20,448 bases of DNA from Acidimicrobiaceae bacterium (GTDB taxonomy: Bacteria > Actinomycetota > Acidimicrobiia > Acidimicrobiales > MedAcidi-G1): positions 33,447 to 53,894 of the forward strand of contig PACE01000015.1 in NCBI GenBank assembly GCA_002699725.1, in the 5' to 3' direction. The translations under genes were made by a program, and so were the position numbers. The notes below the pieces were generated by a model, which saw only the letters and a program-made list of their open reading frames with translations, was not told the origin of the DNA and searched no databases. Shown one piece after another: positions 1 through 6,887 of this stretch; positions within the stretch are counted from its first letter, which is position 1, and each line of letters begins with the position of its first letter.

Positions 1-213
1 CCACTCGACCCGGGCTTCCCCTCGAGCCCGGCGACGCCCTGGAGCCGCGCCTACCTGCGTCACCTGCTGCTCACCGACGAACCGACCGGTCGGCGCCTCC
101 TGACGCTGCACAACCTGGCCTGGCTGTTCGACTTCGTGGAACGGCTGCGGTCCTCGATCGTGGAGGGCCGCTTCGAGGCGTTTCGGGCGGAGACGCACGC
201 CGTCTGGGGATGA
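1..213 (+). CDS. tgt: tRNA-guanine transglycosylase, C-terminal 70 residues (5' end outside window)
   Basis: The reading frame is open from the first base and ends at TGA 211-213. Tgt exchanges guanine 34 of GUN-anticodon tRNAs for the queuosine precursor preQ1. The visible part has the family C-terminal signature: PLDP, then WSRAYLRHLL (residues 14-23 of the fragment), then LLTLHNLAW with the conserved zinc-ligand His (fragment residue 37, codon 109-111), then a helical tail. Oddity: E. coli has CDCYTC between PLDP and YSRAYL, supplying three zinc-ligand cysteines. The aligned residues here are Phe6, Ser8 and Ala11, so no Cys ligand remains, while the spacing is unchanged. The catalytic Asp and substrate pocket lie outside the window. 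The tgt-yajC-secDF order is a known arrangement and supports the call. It could be a functional zinc-free variant or a diverged paralogue; family assignment is firm, activity is not. Confidence 0.88.
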   Translation, partial: PLDPGFPSSPATPWSRAYLRHLLLTDEPTGRRLLTLHNLAWLFDFVERLRSSIVEGRFEAFRAETHAVWG

Positions 214-237
214 GGCCCGGCGCACTCATCTGCCTCA
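211..237 (+). other. Small hairpin overlapping the tgt stop codon
   Basis: TGAGGC (211-216) and GCCTCA (232-237) are perfect inverted repeats of 6 bp with a 15-nt loop, and the left arm begins with the tgt stop codon. No T-tract follows, so it is not a classical intrinsic terminator. It lies just ahead of the candidate yajC promoter and could be a weak terminator or mRNA 3'-end stabiliser, or chance in GC-rich DNA. Confidence 0.25.
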
Positions 238-254
238 GAACACGCCCCGCCGCG

Positions 255-260
255 TAGGCT
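255..260 (+). promoter_or_regulatory. Candidate -10 element (TAGGCT) for yajC-secD-secF
   Basis: TAGGCT fits the actinobacterial sigma-70-type -10 pattern TANNNT and lies in the tgt-yajC gap. A transcript starting 6-9 bases downstream would have a leader of about 35 nt before the yajC ATG. No convincing -35 hexamer is visible. The same hexamer occurs ahead of alaS. Confidence 0.45.
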
Positions 261-301
261 TTCCCGGTCCGCCGGTCGTTTCAACAGGGATTGTGCTTGC
301 C

Positions 302-586
302 ATGTCATTTCTTCCCATCATCCTCATGTTCGGGGTTCTGTACATGGTCATGATCCGGCCCCAGCAGAAGAGGGCCCGCGAGCATCGCGACCTCGTGGGG
401 TCGATCGCCGCCGGCGATGAGGTCGTGACGACCGCCGGCATCTTCGGTGTCGTCTCCGAGGTCGAAGGTGACGTCGTCTGGCTCGAGGTCGCCAAGGACC
501 TCGAACTGAAGGTGTTGAAGTCGACCGTCGACCGCCGGCTCGGCCAAGACGCGTCCGACGAGCCCGAGAACCCGATCGAGGACTGA
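302..586 (+). CDS. yajC: Preprotein translocase subunit YajC
   Basis: YajC is a small single-pass membrane protein that associates with SecDF at the SecYEG translocon. The 94-residue product has one N-terminal membrane helix (about residues 4-18), immediately followed by the family hallmark RPQQKR (19-24). A compact cytosolic domain follows, with the typical GDEVVTTAGIFGVV segment (38-51), and the C-terminal tail is acidic. Length is normal for the family. ATG 302 is chosen because AGGGA (286-290) lies 11 bases upstream; an in-frame GTG at 293 would add three residues but sits only two bases from that purine run. It lies 49 bp ahead of secD, in the classical yajC-secD-secF order. Expression probably comes from the TAGGCT element at 255-260. 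Confidence 0.93.
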   Translation: MSFLPIILMFGVLYMVMIRPQQKRAREHRDLVGSIAAGDEVVTTAGIFGVVSEVEGDVVWLEVAKDLELKVLKSTVDRRLGQDASDEPENPIED

Positions 587-635
587 ACCGACGGTCCCGG
601 TCCGACAGCCGACGCCTCCCTCTCCGCCCGCCTCC

Positions 636-2150
636 ATGTTCCGCCGTCAGGTCGTCCTGCTCGTCGGCATCCTCGTGGTGTCCGCGGCCGCCTCGGCCCT
701 GACACTCCTCTGGCACAACGAGCCCCTGCTCGGCCTCGACCTCCAGGGTGGCGTGTCGGTGCGACTCACCGCCAGTGAGCCGGCCACCGAGGAGATGCTC
801 GACCAGTCCGTCGAGATCATCCGGAACCGCGTCGACGCCCTCGGCGTTGCCGAACCGGAGATCTCCCGCACCGCCGACGGCGTCATGGTCTCGCTTCCCG
901 GTGTCGACGACCAGGAGCGGGCCCTCGAACTGGTGGGCACGACGGCGGAGCTCCGGTTCCGTCCGGTCTGCGAGGTCCTGCCGGTGGTCATCGCCGGCAC
1001 ACGCGGATCGGAGGGCAGCGGCAACATGGCCGCCGAACCGTTCGCCTCGTGCAACCTGGTGCGCGGTGGCACAATTCGCCCCGCCACAGGCGACGACGGC
1101 ATGACGCCCCCCGAGGCGGACATCGCCGAGGACTTCGTGATCCTCGGCGGATCCGCCACAGGGAGCACCGGGGGCTACCGGTACGTGCTGGGTCCAACGG
1201 TCCTCACCGGTGACGCCCTCGAGGATGCAGACGCCGACTTCATCGACTTCCGGTGGCAGGTCGGGGTGACCCTGGAGAAGGGCGCCGCCGGCATCGACGC
1301 CTTCAACGATGCCTCCGCCAGGTGCTTCCGGGGCGACGAGTCGTGCCCTCAGTTGCAGGGGTACAGCAACGGACTGATTGCCATTGTCCTCGACGGCGAG
1401 GTCATCACGGCTCCGCAGATCCGGGCGTCGTCCTTCGAGCGCGACCGCATCGTCATCTCCGGCTCGTTCGAGAAGCAGCAGGCCGAGGACGTGGCCCTGG
1501 CGCTTCGCTATGGCGCGCTCCCGGTCGAGTTGGTCGCCGAGAACACCCGGGTCGTCTCCGCGACCATCGGTCAGGACTCCCTCGACGCAGGCATCGTGGC
1601 GGGCCTCGTCGGCCTGCTGCTGGTCGCCCTCTTCATCGTCGGGTACTACCGGCTACTCGGCCTCGTCGCCATGGCCAGCCTGGCGGTGTCCGGCTCGATG
1701 CTGTGGTCGATCGTGGCCCACCTCGGCACCCAGTCGGGCCTGGCGCTGACGCTGGCCGGCATCACCGGAATCATCGTCGCCGTGGGCGTGTCCGTCGACT
1801 CCAACGTCGTGTACTTCGAGCACCTCAAGGAGGACATCCGCGACGGCCGAACCGCCCGGTCGACGGTGGACCGTGCCTTCCCGATCGCCTTCGCCACGAT
1901 CGTCAAGGCTGACACGGCGTCGCTCATCGGAGCGGCCCTGCTCTGGTGGCTCACCGTCGGTGCCGTCCGCGGCTTCGCCTTCTACCTCGGCCTGGCCACG
2001 ATCCTGGACCTGGTGGCGACCTACTTCTTCATGGGGCCGATGGTCCGGGTGCTGGCGAGGACCTCCTGGTTCGCCCAGCGGCCGAGCCTCTTCGGCCTTC
2101 CTGCATCCGGCGCCGTGGTCCGACCTGAGATGAAGGCGAGCACCCCGTGA
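636..2150 (+). CDS. secD: Protein translocase subunit SecD
   Basis: SecD pairs with SecF and uses the proton gradient to pull translocating proteins out of SecYEG on the extracytoplasmic side. The 504-residue product has a first membrane helix at about 5-25, then the SecD motif LGLDLQGG (32-39). The large external P1 domain spans about 40-315. A block of five further helices follows (about 318-475), containing GVSVDSNVVYFEHLKED (384-400), the counterpart of the conserved Asp-containing helix linked to proton transfer. Four cysteines (112, 139, 230, 237), all in the P1 domain, suggest disulfides. P1 also carries a poorly conserved, Gly-rich insertion around 115-190. ATG 636 gives a normal N-terminus although no clear Shine-Dalgarno precedes it. 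The stop overlaps the secF start (GTGA), implying translational coupling. Confidence 0.96.
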   Translation: MFRRQVVLLVGILVVSAAASALTLLWHNEPLLGLDLQGGVSVRLTASEPATEEMLDQSVEIIRNRVDALGVAEPEISRTADGVMVSLPGVDDQERALELVGTTAELRFRPVCEVLPVVIAGTRGSEGSGNMAAEPFASCNLVRGGTIRPATGDDGMTPPEADIAEDFVILGGSATGSTGGYRYVLGPTVLTGDALEDADADFIDFRWQVGVTLEKGAAGIDAFNDASARCFRGDESCPQLQGYSNGLIAIVLDGEVITAPQIRASSFERDRIVISGSFEKQQAEDVALALRYGALPVELVAENTRVVSATIGQDSLDAGIVAGLVGLLLVALFIVGYYRLLGLVAMASLAVSGSMLWSIVAHLGTQSGLALTLAGITGIIVAVGVSVDSNVVYFEHLKEDIRDGRTARSTVDRAFPIAFATIVKADTASLIGAALLWWLTVGAVRGFAFYLGLATILDLVATYFFMGPMVRVLARTSWFAQRPSLFGLPASGAVVRPEMKASTP

Positions 2151-3265
2151 TCGCCGTGCTCCGGGGCCTGTACGCCGGCGAGACGGTGATCGACTTCCCC
2201 CGGTGGTGGCGCGTCGCCGCACTGGCCTCGGGTATCGCACTCCTCCTGAGCCTCGGGTCGTTCGGACTGCGCGGCCTCGAACTCGGCATCGACTTCGCCG
2301 GGGGCACCTCCTACGAGGTGGCGGCCCCGGATGCGTCGGTGTCCGATGCCCGCAGCCTCCTCAGCCGGTTCGGCGCCGACGGCGCCAGGATCCAGGTCGT
2401 CGACGGGGACATGATCCGGATCCGATCCGACATCGACGACCCCGCCCGGGCTGCGGAGATCCGCGACGCCCTCTCCACCGAACTGGGACCGGTCGAGACC
2501 TTCGAGCAGGTGGGCCCCACCTGGGGCGACGAGGTCACCGACAAGGCGGTGCGTGCACTCGTCGTGTTCTTCATCGTCGTGGCCCTGTACATCAGCGTCC
2601 GGCTGGAGTGGAAGATGGCAGCCGGGGCACTGGCGGCGGTCGCCCACGACATCGTCGTCAGCGTCGGCGTCTACTCGCTGCTCGGCGTCGAGGTGACGCC
2701 GGCGACCGTGATCGCCTTCCTGACGATCATGGGCTACTCGCTCTACGACACGATCGTCGTCTACGACAAGGTCCGGGAGATGACAGGCCGCCTCGGTGCG
2801 ACCGAGCGCTACACCTATACCGAGTTGATGAACCTGGCCCTCAACCGGGTGGCCATGCGCTCGATCAACACCAGCGTGACCTCTGCGTTGCCCGTGCTGT
2901 CGCTGCTCATGGTCGGCTCGGTGGCGCTTGGCGCCACCGCCCTGCGCGAGTTCGCCCTTGCCCTGCTCGTGGGCATCATCGTCGGCTCGTACTCGTCGCT
3001 GTTCCTCGCCGCTGCCATGGTGGCCCGCCTCAAGGAGGGTGAGCAGCGCTGGGTGCAGATCCGGAGCAAGCTTGCCGGCCGTGGCCTGCTCGACGGGCCG
3101 ACAAGGACCATCAGGCGCGACGAGGCCTCGGCACCCGATTCCCGGTCCAGCGAATCGTCCGGCCGGTCCAAGGGCCCGGCCCGCCGACGGCCCGCTCCTG
3201 CGGCCCGGCCAGGAGGCTCGGGGAGTGGGACACCACCCCGTCCCCGCAAGAAGCGGCGGAACTGA
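2147..3265 (+). CDS. secF: Protein translocase subunit SecF
   Basis: SecF is the partner of SecD in the export-driving RND-type complex. The product has 372 residues. Helix 1 is at about 22-41, followed by the SecF motif ELGIDFAGGTSYEV (45-58) and an external domain to about 130. Five helices follow (about 135-293), with IMGYSLYDTIVVYDKVRE (194-211), matching the conserved Asp-containing SecF segment. The last 65 residues (308-372) are a Ser/Pro/Arg/Lys-rich, low-complexity cytosolic tail ending PRPRKKRRN. Such basic tails occur in actinobacterial SecF, and their role is unclear. GTG 2147 overlaps the secD stop by 4 bp, and purine-rich GAAGGCGAG just upstream can serve as ribosome-binding site, so SecD and SecF are probably made in balanced amounts. 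Confidence 0.96.
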   Translation: MIAVLRGLYAGETVIDFPRWWRVAALASGIALLLSLGSFGLRGLELGIDFAGGTSYEVAAPDASVSDARSLLSRFGADGARIQVVDGDMIRIRSDIDDPARAAEIRDALSTELGPVETFEQVGPTWGDEVTDKAVRALVVFFIVVALYISVRLEWKMAAGALAAVAHDIVVSVGVYSLLGVEVTPATVIAFLTIMGYSLYDTIVVYDKVREMTGRLGATERYTYTELMNLALNRVAMRSINTSVTSALPVLSLLMVGSVALGATALREFALALLVGIIVGSYSSLFLAAAMVARLKEGEQRWVQIRSKLAGRGLLDGPTRTIRRDEASAPDSRSSESSGRSKGPARRRPAPAARPGGSGSGTPPRPRKKRRN

Positions 3266-3301
3266 CACACCCTCGGAATCCGGCCGGTTGTCGACGACCG
3301 C

Positions 3302-3307
3302 TACCGT
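3302..3307 (+). promoter_or_regulatory. Candidate -10 element (TACCGT) ahead of the rel leader ORF
   Basis: TACCGT matches TANNNT and lies in the longest gap of the window (3266-3359). The expected start of transcription, seven bases past the hexamer, coincides with the A of ATG 3314, so the RNA would be leaderless for a 14-codon ORF. No -35 hexamer is recognisable. Confidence 0.45.
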
Positions 3308-3313
3308 GGAGGG

Positions 3314-3358
3314 ATGAGGAACCCGTCGGATCAGGTCGACCGACCCGGACGGCACTGA
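3314..3358 (+). CDS. Possible 14-codon leader ORF upstream of rel
   Basis: ATG 3314 opens an ORF encoding MRNPSDQVDRPGRH and ending at TGA 3356-3358. One base separates this stop from the rel GTG at 3360, and the two frames differ. A TANNNT hexamer ends six bases before the ATG, so the ORF could be translated from a leaderless transcript and pass ribosomes to rel by reinitiation. The peptide has no run of one amino acid, so classical attenuation by a single charged tRNA is not indicated. Short ORFs arise by chance; the support here is position and promoter spacing only. There is no evidence that the peptide itself is functional. Confidence 0.35.
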   Translation: MRNPSDQVDRPGRH

Positions 3359-3359
3359 C

Positions 3360-5582
3360 GTGGCTGCTGTTAGCCGGGTTCTGCCGTGGCGTCGCCGGCC
3401 GCAACGTGCGGTCGAGGAGACCTCGCTGCTGCTGACGGCCTTCCTCGAACACCACCCTGACAGCGCCTTCGACCTGATCGAGCGCGCCTACCAGGTCGCA
3501 CTGGGAGCCCACGAGGGCCAGACCCGCAAGTCCGGCGAGCCCTACATCAACCACCCGCTCTCGGTCGCGACGATTGTCGCCCGCCAGGGGTTCGACGACA
3601 TCACGGTTGCAGCGGCGCTGCTCCACGATGCCGTCGAGGACACTTTCATCGACCTCGACGACCTTGAACGCGACTTCGGAGTCGAAGTCGCACTGATCGT
3701 CGACGGGGTCACCAAGCTCGACCGGCTCACCTTCGAGAGCAGGGAGGAGCAGCAGGCCGCCAGCATGCGCAAGATGCTCGTGGCCCTGGCCAAGGACCTG
3801 CGGGTCCTCATCATCAAGTTGGCCGATCGCCTGCACAACATGCGGACCGTGGCGGCGCTCCCCGAGTCCAAGCAACAGCGCGTGGCGCGCGAGACGCTCG
3901 ACATCTACGCCCCCCTGGCCCACCGGCTCGGCATGCAGGAGGTCAAGATGCAACTCGAGGACCTTGCCCTCGCCACACTGCATCCGAAGCGCTACAGCCA
4001 GATCGACCAGATGGTCCAGGACCGGGCGCCCGAACGCGACCTCTACCTCGAGCAGTTGGCCAGCGAGGTGGACCAGCGACTCCGGGGATTCGGCATAGAG
4101 GCGGACATCGACGGGCGACCGAAGCACCTCTGGAGCATCTACGAGAAGATGATCGTCCGGGGGCGCCCGTTCGAGGAGATCCACGACTTGGTCGGCATCC
4201 GGGTCGTGGTCGCGACGGTCCGCGACTGCTACGCCGCCCTCGGCGTGGTCCACGCCGTCTGGACGCCGGTGCAGGGACGCTTCAAGGACTACGTGGCAAT
4301 GCCCAAGTTCAACCTCTACCAGTCGCTCCACACCACGGTGATCGGCCCCCAGGGCAAGCAGGTCGAGTTCCAGATCCGGACCGTTGAGATGCACCGTCGG
4401 GCCGAGACAGGAGTAGCCGCCCACTGGGACTACAAGGGCACGCTTCCGTCCGACGAGATGGCATGGCTGGGACGAATCGTCGAATGGCAGGACGACACGC
4501 CCGACCACGGCACGTTCATGGACAACCTCAAGACTGACCTGGAACAGGACGAGGTCTACGTCTTCACGCCGCAGGGACAGGTCGTCGCCCTGCCCATCGG
4601 TGCCACGCCCGTCGACTTCGCCTACGCCATCCACACCGAGGTTGGGGACGCCTGCATCGGTGCCCGGGTCGAGGGCCGCCTGGTGCCGCTCGACACCTGT
4701 CTCGAGTCCGGCGAGACCGTCGAGGTCGTCACCTCGAAGCAGCCCGGCGCCGCTCCCAGCAAGGACTGGTTGAAGTTCGTTGCCAGCCACCGTGCAGCCA
4801 ACAAGATCCGCCACTGGCACACCAGGGAGCGCCGCACCGAGGCCATCGACAGTGGGCACGACGACCTCGTTCGGGAACTCCGTCGGGCCGGTCTCCCGAT
4901 CAAGGAGACCCTGGACGGGGAGGTGCTGGCCGAGATCGGCCAATCGATGAACTACATGGACCTCGACGCCCTGTTCGCTGCGATCGGCGAGCACCACGTT
5001 TCGGCTCGGAGCGTGGTCGGCCGGGTCGAGCGCCAGTTGAGCGAGCACGCCCCCGAGGTCATCGAGCACCTCTCCGTCGCCGCCCTCGCCCAACGGCCCC
5101 TTCGACCCGACCGGGGCTCTGTAGGCGTCCACGTCGAGGGTCTGGACGATGTCATGGTCCGGCTCTCGCGCTGCTGCACTCCGGTCCCGCCCGACGGGAT
5201 CATGGGCTTCGTCACCCGGGGCCGGGGCGTGTCCGTCCACCGGACCGACTGTGCCAATGCCGTGTCGTTGTCGGGGGGCCAACCCGACCGCCTCATCGAC
5301 GTCGACTGGGACGAGCAGACCGCTGCACACTTCGTGGCGTCCTTCGAGGTCAAGGCCCTGGACCGGCCGCTGCTGCTGCGCGACGTGGTGGCGGTGCTCG
5401 CCGACCACCGGGTCAACGTGCTCAGCACCTCGACCGTGACGAGCGGCACCGACCGGGTAGCCCGGATGCGCTTCGAGTTCGAGATGGGCGACGCCTCCCA
5501 CCTGGAGCGTGTGCTGCACCAGATCCGCGAGATCGACTCGGTCTACGACGTCTACCGGGTGGTTCCCGGTCACAGAGCCTGA
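3360..5582 (+). CDS. rel: Bifunctional (p)ppGpp synthetase/hydrolase, RelA/SpoT family
   Basis: This long RSH enzyme makes and degrades (p)ppGpp, the alarmone of the stringent response, and is normally ribosome-associated. The 740-residue product has the full domain order. The HD hydrolase domain is at about 35-200 with H65, HDAVED (89-94) and KLADRLHNMRT (153-163). The synthetase domain is at about 250-360 with KHLWSIYEKM, RFKD (307-310) and LYQSLHTTVIG (319-329). The TGS domain is at about 397-458 (VYVFTPQGQ, AYAIHTEVGD). A helical region follows, then the RCCTP zinc-finger-like segment (604-608, with C631) and a C-terminal ACT domain (about 660-735). Intact HDxxED plus RFKD, rather than the ExDD of monofunctional RelA, indicates a bifunctional enzyme, as usual in Actinobacteria. 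GTG 3360 has only weak GGACGG upstream; reinitiation from the leader ORF may supply ribosomes. Confidence 0.96.
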   Translation: MAAVSRVLPWRRRPQRAVEETSLLLTAFLEHHPDSAFDLIERAYQVALGAHEGQTRKSGEPYINHPLSVATIVARQGFDDITVAAALLHDAVEDTFIDLDDLERDFGVEVALIVDGVTKLDRLTFESREEQQAASMRKMLVALAKDLRVLIIKLADRLHNMRTVAALPESKQQRVARETLDIYAPLAHRLGMQEVKMQLEDLALATLHPKRYSQIDQMVQDRAPERDLYLEQLASEVDQRLRGFGIEADIDGRPKHLWSIYEKMIVRGRPFEEIHDLVGIRVVVATVRDCYAALGVVHAVWTPVQGRFKDYVAMPKFNLYQSLHTTVIGPQGKQVEFQIRTVEMHRRAETGVAAHWDYKGTLPSDEMAWLGRIVEWQDDTPDHGTFMDNLKTDLEQDEVYVFTPQGQVVALPIGATPVDFAYAIHTEVGDACIGARVEGRLVPLDTCLESGETVEVVTSKQPGAAPSKDWLKFVASHRAANKIRHWHTRERRTEAIDSGHDDLVRELRRAGLPIKETLDGEVLAEIGQSMNYMDLDALFAAIGEHHVSARSVVGRVERQLSEHAPEVIEHLSVAALAQRPLRPDRGSVGVHVEGLDDVMVRLSRCCTPVPPDGIMGFVTRGRGVSVHRTDCANAVSLSGGQPDRLIDVDWDEQTAAHFVASFEVKALDRPLLLRDVVAVLADHRVNVLSTSTVTSGTDRVARMRFEFEMGDASHLERVLHQIREIDSVYDVYRVVPGHRA

Positions 5583-5613
5583 TCGAATCCGGAGTCGGGG
5601 CAGGGGCCACCGA

Positions 5614-5619
5614 TAACCT
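5614..5619 (+). promoter_or_regulatory. Candidate leaderless promoter -10 (TAACCT) of hisS
   Basis: TAACCT ends eight bases before GTG 5628 and sits in the 45-bp rel-hisS gap. No Shine-Dalgarno sequence lies between it and the start codon. Together these suggest a leaderless transcript starting at or next to the GTG. Confidence 0.5.
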
Positions 5620-5627
5620 CTGCTCTC

Positions 5628-6887
5628 GTGGACGACTCGACCTATCGGGCCCCGAAGGGCACGCGCGACATCCTCTGGCCGGACTCTGCCCGTTGGCGGA
5701 CACTGGTGGAGGTGTTTGCCGACGTAGTCGGCGCTGCCGGCTACACCCAGGTGGTGCCACCCATGTTCGAGCACGTCGAGGTGTTCCGCCGTCTGGGCGA
5801 TGCCACCGATGTGGTCTCGAAGGAGATGTACGAGTTCCTCGACAAGGGAGGACGCAGCATCGCGTTGCGGCCCGAGCAGACCGCCTCGGTCGTGCGGGCA
5901 TTCGCCGAGCACCGCCCGGTCGTGCCCTGGAAGGTCTGGTACGCCGGTCCCAACTTCCGCTATGAGCGGGCGCAGAAGGGCCGGTTCCGGCAGTTCGACC
6001 AGGTGGGCGTCGAGGCCCTCGGTCCCGACGACCCGCACCTCGACGCCGAGGTCATCGCCCTGGCCTGGCGCTTCTACGAACGACTCGGCCTACGACGGGT
6101 GGCCCTGCTCGTCAACTCGCTCGGCAACCCCGAGGATCGGGCCCGCTACGTCGACGCCCTCACCGCCCACTTCTCGGCCGACGCCGACGCCCTCTCCGCG
6201 GAGTCCCGCAAGACGCTCGCCACCAACCCGCTGCGCCTGCTCGACTCCCGTCGCCCCGAGGACGCCGACCTCGTCGCCGCAGCACCGCAGATGTCCGACC
6301 ACCTGTCCGATGACGCCGCCCGCCACTTCGATCGGGTGTGCGGCGCCCTCGACGCCCTCGATATCCCGTACACGGTCTCGCCCCGCCTGGTTCGTGGACT
6401 CGACTACTACCTGCGCACCACCTTCGAGTTCATCGCCGAGGCCCTCGACGCAGCCCAGGACGCGATCGGTGGCGGAGGACGCTACGACGGTCTGGCCGAG
6501 GCGATGGGGGCACCGCCGACTCCGGGAGTCGGCTTCGCCCTCGGGGTCGACCGTACCCTTCTGGCCTGTGACGCCGAGGCGGCGTTCGAGGCCCCCGCAT
6601 CGACCGTCGACGTCTTCGTCGTCGACACCTGCGGTGGCGATGAGGCGGTCCTCGTCACCGACGAGGTGCGTCGGGCGGGGCTGCGGGTCGACCGGGCCTG
6701 GGACGACCGCTCCATGAAGGCCCAGATGAAGGCTGCCGACCGCAGTGGTGCCGCCCTCGCCGTGATCATCGGCGAGGACGAGCGCTCCGGCGGCACCGCC
6801 ACCGTCCGGGACCTGCGCGGCGACGCCGGTCAGGAGAGCGTGGCCCGAATCGACCTGATCGAGACCCTGCGAATGAGGCTTCCGTGA
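5628..6887 (+). CDS. hisS: Histidyl-tRNA synthetase
   Basis: This class II synthetase charges tRNA-His in the cytosol. The 419-residue product has the YRAPKGTRDILWPDS N-terminus (6-20), equivalent to the family P(K/R)GTRD start. Motif 2 is at about 104-129 (GPNFRYERAQKGRFRQFDQVG). The histidine-binding signatures follow: LVRGLDYY (254-261) and GGGGRYDGLAE (281-291). Motif 3 is GVGFALGVDRTLL (300-312). The anticodon-binding domain is about 325-419. Length is typical. GTG 5628 is the start that retains the conserved PKGTRD region and fits the candidate leaderless promoter. The stop overlaps the aspS start by 4 bp; hisS-aspS pairing is common in bacteria. Confidence 0.96.
   Translation: MDDSTYRAPKGTRDILWPDSARWRTLVEVFADVVGAAGYTQVVPPMFEHVEVFRRLGDATDVVSKEMYEFLDKGGRSIALRPEQTASVVRAFAEHRPVVPWKVWYAGPNFRYERAQKGRFRQFDQVGVEALGPDDPHLDAEVIALAWRFYERLGLRRVALLVNSLGNPEDRARYVDALTAHFSADADALSAESRKTLATNPLRLLDSRRPEDADLVAAAPQMSDHLSDDAARHFDRVCGALDALDIPYTVSPRLVRGLDYYLRTTFEFIAEALDAAQDAIGGGGRYDGLAEAMGAPPTPGVGFALGVDRTLLACDAEAAFEAPASTVDVFVVDTCGGDEAVLVTDEVRRAGLRVDRAWDDRSMKAQMKAADRSGAALAVIIGEDERSGGTATVRDLRGDAGQESVARIDLIETLRMRLP

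Noticed and set aside
293..301. GTG 293 as the yajC start
   Set aside because: It is only two bases from the AGGGA purine run, and the extra residues (MLA) are not family-like; ATG 302 fits better, though GTG cannot be excluded.
3111..6038. 975-codon open frame on the minus strand across secF end, rel and hisS start
   Set aside because: It is antisense to three clearly recognisable genes, its translation resembles no family, and long antisense frames are expected when third positions are nearly all G/C.
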